NCBI GenBank assembly: GCA_018712515.1
Contig: DVGW01000050.1
Coordinates: 1 to 64,000, forward strand
Direction: 5' to 3'
Length of the DNA stretch: 64,000 nucleotides
Origin: Aphodovivens avicola
GTDB lineage: Bacteria > Actinomycetota > Coriobacteriia > Coriobacteriales > Eggerthellaceae
Position numbers and translations under genes: made by a program. Under the pieces are notes generated by a model that made no database searches, had not been told where the DNA came from, and saw nothing but the letters and a program-made list of their open reading frames with translations. Of this stretch, positions 26,068 to 33,957 are shown piece after piece. Every line of letters begins with the position of its first letter. Position 1 is the stretch's first letter.

Positions 26068-26096
26068 GGGAAGGGGGTGGGGTGTGGGGAGGGGGG
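26068..26096 (+). other. G-run tract able to form a G-quadruplex
   Basis: Five runs of three or more G (at 26068, 26073, 26079, 26086 and 26091) separated by one to three bases lie on the plus strand, about 57 bp past the parB stop. It meets the usual G3+N1-7 pattern with very short loops. As cDNA on the minus transcript it is C-rich, so any effect would be at DNA level or in an antisense transcript. Confidence 0.6.
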
Positions 26097-26152
26097 AACC
26101 CAGGGCGCACTGCCGCCGGGAGGCGGCCGGGGAGCCCCCTGAATCTGCGATT

Positions 26153-27094
26153 TCATCGGTCAAGGCCGCGTTTCCTTTCCTGCCTCTCCAGCAGCTCCAA
26201 CCCCCTCACAATCCGCTCCTCGATCGTCTCGCGCGATGCGTCAGGCTTGAAGAAGCGCGCTATCTTGCTTCTGGGCATTCGGAAATGCGCGGTCTGGTTG
26301 GGCTTGCTCTCCTCCATGATGGACCGAATGAGGGCGGGAGTGAGGGCGCCCTCCTCCGCGCAGCGCCTCATTCTGATCGCCTGCGCATGAGACGGAGTGC
26401 TCACCTGCTCCTCAATGGCTCGGTAAAGGGAAAGCTGCTCCGGCTTGGAGAGATAGCTGATTTCCACGGCGGGCCTCATGCCGATCGACCCTTCGTCAAC
26501 CATATCGAGCAGCTCGGGAAGCAGCTCGGTCAGGCGGATGTAGCGGCGAATCTGACTCGCGCTCTCCCCCGACTCCCTCGCCACGAGGTCCCGCGCCTTG
26601 GTTCCGCGCAACTTGTGTTCCGATGGAACACAAGTCAGGTCCGTGCGATGCCCCTGCCGCTTCAGAGCCTCGAGCTTCATCTTGTACGAGAACGCCTTTT
26701 CGCTCGGCAGGATCCGCTCGCGCTGCATGTTGGCATCGACCATCGCCACTATTGCCTCGTCGCGGGTCATCTGCCTGACCACCGCAGGCACCTCGGAAAG
26801 CCCGGCGCGCTCTGCGGCGCGCTTTCTCCTGTGCCCGCTCACCAGCTCGTAACGACCGTCCTCCTTCGGGCGAACCGTCAGCGGGGTGAGGATTCCGACC
26901 GAGGCGACGCTGGCGACGAGGTCGGCCATGTCGTCATCGTCTCTGACGTGGAAGGGATGGTCCGGAAAGGGGTCGATCAGGGAAAGGGGAATGTCCGTCA
27001 CCTTCTCCCGCAGGGCATCGTCCCTTTCTTCCTGGTCGGTGAACAGCTCATCTACAGACGGCAGATTGAAGGGTATCTCTCTCGCGCGGGGCAT
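26153..27094 (-). CDS. parB: ParB-family partition protein
   Basis: The 313-aa protein has the ParB/Spo0J core: PLSLIDPFPDHPFHVRDD, SVGILTPLTVRP, VSGHRRKRAAERAG and MVDANMQRE, then an HTH region and a basic C-terminus. It binds parS-like sites and, with ParA, segregates or stabilises the element. No parS was recognised in the window. The start is ATG 27094 behind an almost perfect anti-16S match (AAGGAGGTGAT). Overlaps parA by 47 bp. Confidence 0.93.
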   Translation of the reverse strand: MPRAREIPFNLPSVDELFTDQEERDDALREKVTDIPLSLIDPFPDHPFHVRDDDDMADLVASVASVGILTPLTVRPKEDGRYELVSGHRRKRAAERAGLSEVPAVVRQMTRDEAIVAMVDANMQRERILPSEKAFSYKMKLEALKRQGHRTDLTCVPSEHKLRGTKARDLVARESGESASQIRRYIRLTELLPELLDMVDEGSIGMRPAVEISYLSKPEQLSLYRAIEEQVSTPSHAQAIRMRRCAEEGALTPALIRSIMEESKPNQTAHFRMPRSKIARFFKPDASRETIEERIVRGLELLERQERKRGLDR

Positions 27095-27869
27095 CGGCAA
27101 TCACCTCCTTTGCGAGCGCCGCGTACGCTGCGGCGACTTTTCCCGAGCGGTCGACGGAAAACACGCTCTCGCCGAATGCGGGTGCCTCCGCGGCGCGGGT
27201 CGCCATGGGGACGGTCGACTCGAAGACCTTGATCGCCCCGCCGTATTCGGCTCGGATGTTCTCCTCGGTGCGGCGTGCAAGGTTCGTCCTGGCATCAACG
27301 AGGGTGATGAGAACGCCTTCGATGGCAAGGTTTGGGTTGATGCGGCGCCTGACGCGTCCTATGGTCTTTATGAGCTGCGTCATTCCTTTTGCAGGCAGGA
27401 ACTGCGCCTGCACGGGTATGAGCACCCCGTCGGCAGCAGTGAGGGCGTTCACCGTCATCATCCCGAGGGAAGGCGGGCAGTCGATCAGCACATAGTCGTA
27501 GCCCCTCTTCGCCTCGTCGAGCCAGGTCTTAAGCGCGTGCTCTCTGCTCATGGCGTTGACGAGCGCCATGTCCGCCGCCGACAGGTCGATGTTCGCGGGC
27601 ATGAGGTCTACGCCCTCCTTATGCCGGAGAACCCCTTCGAGCGGGGGGAAGGGCTCGTCGAGCATGGATTTCTCCAGGTGCGTGGAGAGGGTAGTTTCGA
27701 GCCTGTCGGGGTCCCATCCAAGCGAGGTCGTCAGATCGCCTTGAGGATCCGCGTCGACGAGCAGCACCCTCTTCCCGCGCATGGAGAGTGCTATGCCTAG
27801 GCTTGCCGCTGTCGTGCTCTTCCCGGTGCCGCCCTTTTGGTTCGCTATCGCTATCGTTCTGGTTCGCAC
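27048..27869 (-). CDS. parA: ParA-family partition ATPase
   Basis: The 273-aa protein opens with the deviant Walker A KGGTGKST (residues about 12-19) and has LLVDADPQGDLT and YDYVLIDCPPSLG. It is the Soj/ParA type without an N-terminal HTH. Start GTG at 27869 with AAAGGGGAAG upstream; longer readings run into the YraN-like gene. It overlaps parB at the end and the YraN-like gene at the start, so all three form one operon at the ICE's right end. Confidence 0.93.
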   Translation of the reverse strand: MRTRTIAIANQKGGTGKSTTAASLGIALSMRGKRVLLVDADPQGDLTTSLGWDPDRLETTLSTHLEKSMLDEPFPPLEGVLRHKEGVDLMPANIDLSAADMALVNAMSREHALKTWLDEAKRGYDYVLIDCPPSLGMMTVNALTAADGVLIPVQAQFLPAKGMTQLIKTIGRVRRRINPNLAIEGVLITLVDARTNLARRTEENIRAEYGGAIKVFESTVPMATRAAEAPAFGESVFSVDRSGKVAAAYAALAKEVIADAPRERDTLQSAVCR

Positions 27870-28288
27870 GGCTTCTTCCCCTTTCCGCGGTGCAGCTTCG
27901 GCGCTTGCCTGGAGGGAAGGGGCTCGTCCTGCATCTCCAGATGGTCGTGCACGTACATCATAAGAGCCCTGTTGCCGGGGACGATTCTGGGCACCGCCAG
28001 ATCGAGCCTCACCTTCGAGAAGGCGGGGAGGTTCTCGTTCGATTCGAGCAGCGACACGACCTCGAATACCCTTCGCCTGTTCAGCGAGAAAGGCGGAGGA
28101 GGGGCGGGATCGTAGCCGAACCTCGCCTCGATGCGGACGAGCACGAGGCATTCGCCGTCTTTGGCTGCGATGTCCGCAATGCCGCTTCCCAGGTCGCTGA
28201 TGTCTGGCAATACGACGCTCATGCCCCTTGATTTGATGAACGCCTCGGTTATTTTTCTGACCTTGTCCTCTGGCTGCAATTTCTCCAC
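27851..28288 (-). CDS. YraN/UPF0102-like nuclease-fold protein
   Basis: The 145-aa protein has the central segment GIADIAAKDGECLVLVRIEA, which parallels the YraN pattern (GEIDLIA...VFVEVK). The catalytic Glu and Lys of the family are changed (A for E, RIEA for EVK), so a nuclease activity is doubtful. A basic tail (KLHRGKGKKP) follows. First gene of the parA-parB operon. GTG at 28288 has AGGAG upstream; an upstream GTG is also possible. Confidence 0.5.
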   Translation of the reverse strand: MEKLQPEDKVRKITEAFIKSRGMSVVLPDISDLGSGIADIAAKDGECLVLVRIEARFGYDPAPPPPFSLNRRRVFEVVSLLESNENLPAFSKVRLDLAVPRIVPGNRALMMYVHDHLEMQDEPLPSRQAPKLHRGKGKKPCEPER

Positions 28289-28851
28289 GTCTGCTCTCCT
28301 CTCTCGGTCGCGCACCTGCTTTTCGTGCTCTGGGCTCGGACTTCACGCTTTGCCGATACGACGCACAAATCGTTATCGGGTGGTCAGAAGAGCGTGTTTC
28401 GAATAATCGGCACGAGATTGCTTGGTCTGGACTAATGCGCGCTTGCCTCATCTAGATCCGTTTCGTTTAGCTGTCGCAAAGAACAGGCACGCTGAGCCGT
28501 TGCGTTTTATCCAGATCATTTTTGGTTCTAGTTTTTGCTAATCCGCAAGGATGCACGTACCGCTCTCTTGCGACGGCATCGGGGCGGATAAGCTACCCGC
28601 CCCTTATGTATGCAGAAAACGAGACTCCGAAACGAGCTTTGCCCGATAAGAAACTTGAAGACAAGCGAACGGTGTTGGGTCGAACCGTTGTCGCAATGCA
28701 CAGCAAAAGGCATAACGCAGTGAATTACAGTGAAATTCGTCAAAATCTTGCAAGCGCAATATACATATACGATAAGTAAGCCTCTTCGTATAACCGCTGG
28801 TAGACTCAATGTTTTCTTCGAAAGAAGGCATTTTCTATCGTAAACATTCAT
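28289..28851. other. AT-rich gene-free end of the ICE
   Basis: No convincing gene is seen between the YraN-like start and the tRNA fragment. The stretch is AT-rich and holds short open frames with poor codon bias and no ribosome sites. It should contain the promoter of the yraN-like/parA/parB operon and the integrase arm-binding sites of the right end, but no repeat set for these could be picked out by eye. Confidence 0.6.
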
Positions 28852-28913
28852 GCTGGGAGAGCATCACGTTCGCAACGTGGGGGCCGAGGGTTCGAATCCC
28901 TTCATCTCCACCA
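28852..28913 (+). other. attR: Right attachment site: 3' 62 nt of tRNA-Ala(CGC)
   Basis: The sequence from GCTGGGAGAGC to the final CCA folds as the D-stem 3' strand, a full anticodon arm (stem TCACG/CGTGG, loop TTCGCAA, anticodon CGC), T-arm with GGTTCGAAT, and the 3' acceptor strand CATCTCC with discriminator A and CCA. The matching 5' acceptor GGAGATG and D-stem are absent upstream, so it cannot be a working tRNA. This is the usual result of ICE insertion into a tRNA 3' end: the intact gene is rebuilt at the other junction, left of the window. Confidence 0.85.
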
Positions 28914-28923
28914 TGGAGACCAA

Positions 28924-28953
28924 ACAGGCTCGGCAGTGCGCCGGGCCTGTTTT
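28924..28953 (+). terminator. Terminator of the interrupted tRNA-Ala gene
   Basis: ACAGGCTCGGC and GCCGGGCCTGT form an 11-bp stem (one G-T pair) with a five-base loop, followed by TTTT. It starts 11 bases after the CCA and is the tRNA's own terminator, now separated from the tRNA promoter by the ICE. Confidence 0.85.
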
Positions 28954-28983
28954 GCGTTCGGGATCCGAAGGGATTCGAACCGT

Positions 28984-29712
28984 CTACTGCAGCTCCACCA
29001 CGCCGTAGGTGCCGCCGTCCTCGTCGGAAAGCAGAACGACGGTCCGGTCCGGATCGATCGCCACGTGCGGGCAGATGACATCGCCCAGCACCGCGGAGCG
29101 GCGGTAGTCGACGCGCACACGACGCGGCTGCATCTCGTCGGGGAGCATGCTCAAAGCGATGCGCACGTACTGGCTGTTGTTCACGTGCTCGTTGGTGTCG
29201 ATGAGGTCGCGACGCACCGTGATGGGATCGCAGGCGCGCAGCTCGTCGGCGGCGGGCAGTGCGATCTTGCGGCTCTCCTTGGGCATCTCCAAGGGCGTTC
29301 CCAAACCGTAGGCGGCAACGTGCTCGGCTGCGGGACGCACTGGCTTGCCCGCTGCCAGATCCATGAACCCCCAGGTTGAATGCGCTCGGGCGATGACGTC
29401 TCCCGACTCGCCGCGAAGGTAGAAATCCCTCCCCGCGGACACCGTCTTGAAGCTGCTCGCAAAGGTGCCGACCGTGATCTGCTCGGCAAGCTTCGGATAC
29501 CGATCCACCTCGATATGCCAGTGCGTGAGAACCCAGGCGTTCTGTTCGCTCTTAAGAAACTCGGGTCCATAGCCGATCTTCTCCGAATGGAAGATGCTGC
29601 AATCTTGGAAGATGTCGATGAGCGCGGGAAGCGACATCGTCCCGTTATGGGTCGTCTCGCTGTAGCGGACGTGCGCGTCGAATTCGAACGCCGCCGGATC
29701 AAGCTTCTCCAT
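28984..29712 (-). CDS. Acyl-ACP thioesterase, FatA/FatB type
   Basis: The 242-aa protein is the double-hotdog bacterial acyl-ACP thioesterase: EFDAHVRYSETTHNGTMSL, a tail with DTNEHVNNSQYVRIAL, and a GRDFYLRG strand. It releases free fatty acids from acyl-ACP. The Asn/His residues of the NEHVNN motif, used for catalysis, are present. The ATG at 29712 follows GAGGAG; the longer reading is unsupported. It is the first chromosomal gene right of the ICE and ends 70 bases from attR, with an inverted copy of the tRNA T-arm just after its stop. Confidence 0.9.
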   Translation of the reverse strand: MEKLDPAAFEFDAHVRYSETTHNGTMSLPALIDIFQDCSIFHSEKIGYGPEFLKSEQNAWVLTHWHIEVDRYPKLAEQITVGTFASSFKTVSAGRDFYLRGESGDVIARAHSTWGFMDLAAGKPVRPAAEHVAAYGLGTPLEMPKESRKIALPAADELRACDPITVRRDLIDTNEHVNNSQYVRIALSMLPDEMQPRRVRVDYRRSAVLGDVICPHVAIDPDRTVVLLSDEDGGTYGVVELQ

Positions 29713-30219
29713 GGTGCTCCTCAAACGTGCGATGCGGATATCGAAGAGAGCATAGCACTGCACGGCGAAAGCTCGGGCGCGTTTTCCGCTCGAATCCAAG
29801 CTGGCTCACGGCTTTCCAGAACCCGTTTTCTGCTTGTCTGCGCCCGGGCTTCCTTTCAGCCCGCCCGCTACTTTGGCTTCTTTCTTTTCTGCTTGCCCGC
29901 CTGCCTGTGCTGTCTGTCTGCCTGCTTGTTCGGTCCTTCCCTCTGTTGAGGCTCTCTGTCGGGATTCCGGAGCTTCCCCGAATAACGCATTTTTTGGATA
30001 TCTCAGTCAATTATTTCGTTATTTGGGGAAGAGAAGGCGGAAATGCAGGGAATAGTGCAAATCCCTTGCTCTGCTGATGGACGGAATCGATTGTCGTGAC
30101 GATCTGTTACGCAAAAATGCCTGGTAAAAATTATATTCAAACATGGTATGTTTTGATTTCGACCCGGATCGCGATTCGATGATTCGCTTGCTCCGAGACG
30201 GCGTGAGTCACCAGCAACA
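29713..30219. other. Gene-free stretch with a pyrimidine-rich tract
   Basis: No gene is seen. The minus-strand thioesterase promoter should lie here. From about 29850 to 29945 the plus strand is nearly all C/T/G with repeated CTGCC/CTGTC words (slippage-like), and from 29960 to 30140 it is AT-rich. A short run of low-quality frames is left out. Confidence 0.55.
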
Positions 30220-31092
30220 TCAGCGCGCCTTCTGCGAGCCGATCCAGCTGGCGATAGATCCGATAACCACGAGCGCGGCACCTACCCAGAAGACCGGACC
30301 GGGGGTCGCTGCCAAGATGATCGTGGTGGCGATGGTCGATAGGACCGGCGTGGCGTACGACGAGATGGACAGCACACGCATATCGCCGCGCACGATTGCG
30401 TGGCCCCACAGCGCATAGCCCGCCGCCACCGCCGCTGCGGTTGCGATGAGCGGGACGAGGTCCGCCGGCTCGAACGAAGTCGGCAGCGGCGCGCCCTTCG
30501 CGAAGAATACCGCCCAGAGAGCGATCGCGACTGCCGTGAAGAAGTACGCGATGGCGTTGCCGCCGTCGGACACCTTCGGCGTGACGGTGTTGTAGAGGCC
30601 CCACAGAAGCGCCGCAACGCCGGCAAGCACATAGGGGGCGGGGTTGACGAAGAACTCGGCGAATGCCGATCCTCGCGCGAGCAGGTCCTGCCCGCCCACG
30701 GCGAGGGCGACGCCGATCGTTGCCACGATCGCGCCGGGCAGCACCCGCAGAAACGACGCTCCGCGCCCATCTCCGCCGAACAGCGCCCACAGCAGCACTG
30801 TGAACGTGGGCCACAGGTAGTTGAGCATGCTGACCTCGAGCGTTTGGGCCGGGCTTGCGGCAAGGCCGACGGCGAGCGCCAGCAGCACCTCATACGATAC
30901 AAAAAACACGCCGCTCACCAGCAGGAACTTGCTCGAGAGCCGGCGCAGGGGAGTGGGTCGGTTCACCAGGAACAGCAGCACGGCGCCAACCGTGTACACG
31001 AGGGCTCCGCCCAGCTCCGATCCGAACGCGTTCATAGTCGCGCGCAGAAGCCCGATCATCAGGCTCCAGCACAGGATGCCGGCGATGCCCAT
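30220..31092 (-). CDS. DMT-superfamily exporter (YddG-like, EamA domains)
   Basis: About 290 aa with ten hydrophobic segments in two EamA halves, and the YddG landmarks ATLMGIAGILCWSLMIGL, LLFLVNRP and EVSMLNYLWPTF. YddG-type carriers export aromatic amino acids; the substrate is inferred. The start is uncertain. ATG 31092 has no ribosome site. An ATC at 31113 sits six bases behind AAGGAG and would give a natural N-terminus (ENRATLMG). A longer reading would run into a 73-bp palindrome and is not credible. Confidence 0.82.
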   Translation of the reverse strand: MGIAGILCWSLMIGLLRATMNAFGSELGGALVYTVGAVLLFLVNRPTPLRRLSSKFLLVSGVFFVSYEVLLALAVGLAASPAQTLEVSMLNYLWPTFTVLLWALFGGDGRGASFLRVLPGAIVATIGVALAVGGQDLLARGSAFAEFFVNPAPYVLAGVAALLWGLYNTVTPKVSDGGNAIAYFFTAVAIALWAVFFAKGAPLPTSFEPADLVPLIATAAAVAAGYALWGHAIVRGDMRVLSISSYATPVLSTIATTIILAATPGPVFWVGAALVVIGSIASWIGSQKAR

Positions 31093-31178
31093 CAATGTGG
31101 CGCGGTTTTCGATGAGAGTCTCCTTGGGATCGGTTCGGGCCGGTTGGGGATGGCAACGGCGTTTCGGGTTCGGACTGA

Positions 31179-31251
31179 GGGGTGTGACGGGGGACGGTCC
31201 TTCTGTCACATTATCCAAATGTGACAGAAGGACCGTCCCCCGTCACACCCC
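31179..31251. repeat. Perfect 34-bp palindrome (REP-like element)
   Basis: Arms 31179-31212 and 31218-31251 are exact reverse complements around a five-base centre (ATCCA). They contain TGTGACGGGGGACGGTCC and TTCTGTCACA words familiar from extragenic palindromes associated with REP/IS200-type (Y1) transposases in several phyla. It lies between the divergent exporter and CobW genes' regions, in the space upstream of the exporter. Confidence 0.9.
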
Positions 31252-31281
31252 GTCACAGCACCTCGCCCAAAGTCTCGCGTC

Positions 31282-32394
31282 CTACACGAGGCATGCGTCC
31301 AGCGCTGCCTCCACGGCGGCGCGGTTCATGCGGCGCCCGATGATGCACAGACGCGTGCCGCGGTCTCCCAGCTCGGGATCCCAATACGCGGCGAGCGCCG
31401 GATCGGCCGCGAACGCCTCCGCACGCTCCTCCTCGGGCATCGCCGCGACGAAGGGGCCGGTGCCCGTCGCCGAGATCTCGCGTCCCGCCTGCTCGAACAT
31501 ATAGCGCTCGTCGGGATCCTGCGCCGCCCAGATGATGCCCTTGGCGCGCACGATCCCCTCGGGCCAATGACTCGCCAGCTCGCCGAGCGCCTCGAGGTCG
31601 ATCTTGCGCCGGCGGTCGTACACGAACGTCGAGAACCCGTACTCGAGCACCTCGGGGTTCTCATGCTCTTCGGGATGGTCCATCGCGTCGGCCCACACCG
31701 CCGAGTTGTAGGCGTCCATGAAGTCGAAGCGCCCCGTGTTCACGAGCTCCTCCATCGCCACCTCGCCGCGCTGCGCCTCGACGATCCGCGCGTTCTTCTG
31801 CAGGCTGCGCACGATCGCGCGCAGCTCGTCGATCTGGGCGGGGGTCACCTTGTCCGTCTTGTTCAGGATGAGGGTGGTGCAGAACTCGATCTGCTGGATG
31901 AGCAGGCTTTCCACATCGTCCTCGTCGACATCGCCGGACACGAGCGCCCGTCCGCCGTTGAACTCGTCGTACATGCGCGCGCAGTCGACCACGCACACGA
32001 TGTTGTCGAGCGCGAGCGGCGCGGAGCCCTCTTGGCTCGCGTCGCAGAACCCGCTGATGGTGTAGGCGATGGGGATGGGCTCGCAGATGCCCGATGCCTC
32101 GATGACGACGTAGTCGAACTCGCCCGAGCGCGCGATGCGGGAGAGTTGCGCGGCCAGATCCTCCGACAGGGTGCAGCAGATGCAGCCGTTGGTCAGCGGG
32201 ATGATGTCCTCGGCCAGCCCGCCGTCGCGCACCAAGGCGGCGTCGACGTTCACCTCGCCGATATCGTTGACGATGACGGCGGCGCGAATGCCGCGCTGGT
32301 TCGCGAGCAGGTGGTTCAAAAGCGTGGTCTTACCGGCGCCCAGGTAGCCGGTGAGCAGGATGATCTTCGTCGGTGCGACGGCGTTGTCGGCCAT
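31282..32394 (-). CDS. CobW/G3E-family GTPase, metal chaperone
   Basis: The 370-aa protein has a P-loop TGYLGAGKT near residue 17, the metal-binding GCICCT (CxCC) near 71, VVIEASGICEP, and a NKTD base-recognition motif, followed by a CobW C-terminal domain. Family members load zinc or cobalt enzymes under limitation. No metal-uptake gene is beside it, so the client is unknown. A predicted 34-bp palindrome lies beyond its 3' end. No Zur-like box recognised. Confidence 0.92.
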   Translation of the reverse strand: MADNAVAPTKIILLTGYLGAGKTTLLNHLLANQRGIRAAVIVNDIGEVNVDAALVRDGGLAEDIIPLTNGCICCTLSEDLAAQLSRIARSGEFDYVVIEASGICEPIPIAYTISGFCDASQEGSAPLALDNIVCVVDCARMYDEFNGGRALVSGDVDEDDVESLLIQQIEFCTTLILNKTDKVTPAQIDELRAIVRSLQKNARIVEAQRGEVAMEELVNTGRFDFMDAYNSAVWADAMDHPEEHENPEVLEYGFSTFVYDRRRKIDLEALGELASHWPEGIVRAKGIIWAAQDPDERYMFEQAGREISATGTGPFVAAMPEEERAEAFAADPALAAYWDPELGDRGTRLCIIGRRMNRAAVEAALDACLV

Positions 32395-32427
32395 GAGAGG
32401 CTCCTATCGATCGGGTGAACCCAACGT

Positions 32428-33531
32428 TCACCCCTCATGATAGCGCTTCACGACGCAATCGTTTTTGCCGGCCTGCTTGGCGGCGTAGAGCGCCTCGTCT
32501 GCCTGCTGGAACAGACGCGAGAAATCGACCGATTGCCCGTCGGCGTAGACGGCGCCCATGCTCAGCGTGATCGCCGTGCCGGCGGTGCCCTGCGACTCCT
32601 CGGCCACGCGGCACGCCAGCTCCTCGAAGCGGCGGCGGATGATGCTCTCGTCGATCATCCGGTCAGCCAGCACCAGGTACTCATCGCCGCCGAAGCGCGC
32701 GATGAGATCCGTGGGGCGGTAGAGCTCCAGCAGGATGTCGCCCACGCGCGAGAGCACCTTGTCGCCGGTGTCGTGGCCGAAGGTGTCGTTGATCTGCTTG
32801 AAGTCGTCGATGTCGATGACGGCGAGCGAGCAGGACGAGCGCGGGTTGTGCACCTCGAAATAGCGCTTGGCGTCGTCGAAGAACGCGCGCTTGTTGTACA
32901 GGCTCGACAGCGTGTCGCGCTTGCTCATGGTCTCGTAGCGCAGCTTCAGCTCGTGGGCGCCCAGGCGCGATTCCATCACCAGCTGCGACACGCAGATGGC
33001 GAAGAAGGCGCCGGCGAGCATGCCGTAGAGGTCGTATTGGGCGATGTAGGGATTCTTCATCGTGACGACCAGGACGGCATAGAACGCCTCCGCCGCCGCC
33101 AGCATGCCGTAGGTGAGCCAGGCGGGCAGGATGAACAACGAGGGGAGCGCGATGCAGAGCAGCTGCACGAAGCTGGTGGGGGCGTCGGGGCCTCCCAGCG
33201 TGTCGATGAGGATGACGAACAGGTACAGCATCGCCTCGAACGCGGCGCACAGCACGACCGAGGAGCGGTAGCTCACCCTGCTGCCTCTGGACCATGCGAA
33301 GGCGCAGAGCGCGATCGACACGGGAAGCAGTGCGTAGTGGTAGGGGCTCGGCGTCCAGTCCTTGATGAGGAGCGCTGCGAGGACGAGCAGCGCGACGAGC
33401 AGGAGGACGGTGAACAGCGAGGCGTAGCGGAGGGTGGACATGTTGCTCTGGATGATCTCCTCGCGCTCTTCGCGCAGGAAGAACTTGCGACGCTCATTGT
33501 GGGATTTGATTGTCGTGCGCAGCTTGCCCAT
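32428..33531 (-). CDS. Diguanylate cyclase (GGDEF) with membrane sensor region
   Basis: The 367-aa protein has six hydrophobic segments (about 30-200), a short linker and a GGDEF domain from about 220, with DTLSSLYNKRAFF, IDIDDFKQINDTFGH and the active-site FGGDEY (Tyr in place of Phe, which is tolerated in active enzymes). It makes c-di-GMP. No RxxD product-inhibition site is seen at the usual place. ATG 33531 follows GGGGAGGTGACA, so the longer frame is rejected. It is a single gene; a TATAAT at 33665-33670 on the minus strand may be its promoter. Confidence 0.9.
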   Translation of the reverse strand: MGKLRTTIKSHNERRKFFLREEREEIIQSNMSTLRYASLFTVLLLVALLVLAALLIKDWTPSPYHYALLPVSIALCAFAWSRGSRVSYRSSVVLCAAFEAMLYLFVILIDTLGGPDAPTSFVQLLCIALPSLFILPAWLTYGMLAAAEAFYAVLVVTMKNPYIAQYDLYGMLAGAFFAICVSQLVMESRLGAHELKLRYETMSKRDTLSSLYNKRAFFDDAKRYFEVHNPRSSCSLAVIDIDDFKQINDTFGHDTGDKVLSRVGDILLELYRPTDLIARFGGDEYLVLADRMIDESIIRRRFEELACRVAEESQGTAGTAITLSMGAVYADGQSVDFSRLFQQADEALYAAKQAGKNDCVVKRYHEG

Positions 33532-33957
33532 TGTCACCTCCCCGTGCTGCCCGGCGCCTCGATCCTCTGCCGGTCGAAGCGATACCCTCGCATCGGCGGC
33601 AGCTATTCCGCCGTGCACAAGTATCAGGAGTGGATGGCCGTGAATCGTCCTTAAAACGAGATCTATTATAAACAAACACCCTCCCGGTGCACTATCGTTG
33701 CAACCGATTCATCCATTCATGGAACCAATGCCTCATTCGTTTTCGGATTTGCGCAAGGCGAGCATAGGGGCGCTGTTGAGACGAGGCGGCATCCCGCAGT
33801 CGCTCCATGCGGCGCCGTGGGTCTTTCCCGAAGGTTGCGGAGGCAGAATACGATGCGTCGAGGGCGCATGCTACAATGCCCACGCGGTCCCTACGAACCG
33901 CCACCGCCGCACCTTCGCGCGGCGGCGCCGATGCTTCGACACAGGAAGGTCTCATCG
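33532..33957. other. Divergent promoter region between the cyclase and galU
   Basis: On the minus strand TATAAT at 33665-33670 would give a 5' UTR of about 125 nt for the cyclase. On the plus strand TACAAT at 33872-33877 could be the galU -10 box, giving a UTR of about 75 nt. Neither has a clear -35. No c-di-GMP riboswitch pattern was found in the cyclase leader. Confidence 0.4.

Larger units (their letters stand above)
1..28913. mobile_element. Integrative conjugative element, right-hand portion (left end outside window)
   Basis: This block holds a full transfer set: relaxase, MobC, VirD4, VirB4, VirB6, PrgI, a VirB2-like pilin and a wall hydrolase. It also has maintenance genes (ParA/ParB, RelB/YoeB, ArdC-like, methyltransferases) and a SNF2/N6-methylase giant, arranged as in Tn1549/CTn-type ICEs. 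The right boundary is a 3' fragment of tRNA-Ala at 28852-28913; beyond it the genes are ordinary chromosome. No integrase or excisionase is visible, so both should lie left of position 1. The boundary call rests on the truncated tRNA. The family assignment rests on gene order and protein similarity recalled from known elements. Confidence 0.88.

Noticed and set aside
28522..28779. 85-aa frame near the ICE end
   Set aside because: No ribosome site, no codon bias, no similarity to known excisionases; treated as part of the gene-free end.
1..28913. Integrase or excisionase within the visible ICE part
   Set aside because: None of the frames shows tyrosine or serine recombinase motifs, so these genes are taken to lie beyond the left edge.
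33532..33660. Possible c-di-GMP riboswitch in the diguanylate cyclase leader
   Set aside because: The conserved GCAAA and GGGACGCAAA-type words of the GEMM class are absent.
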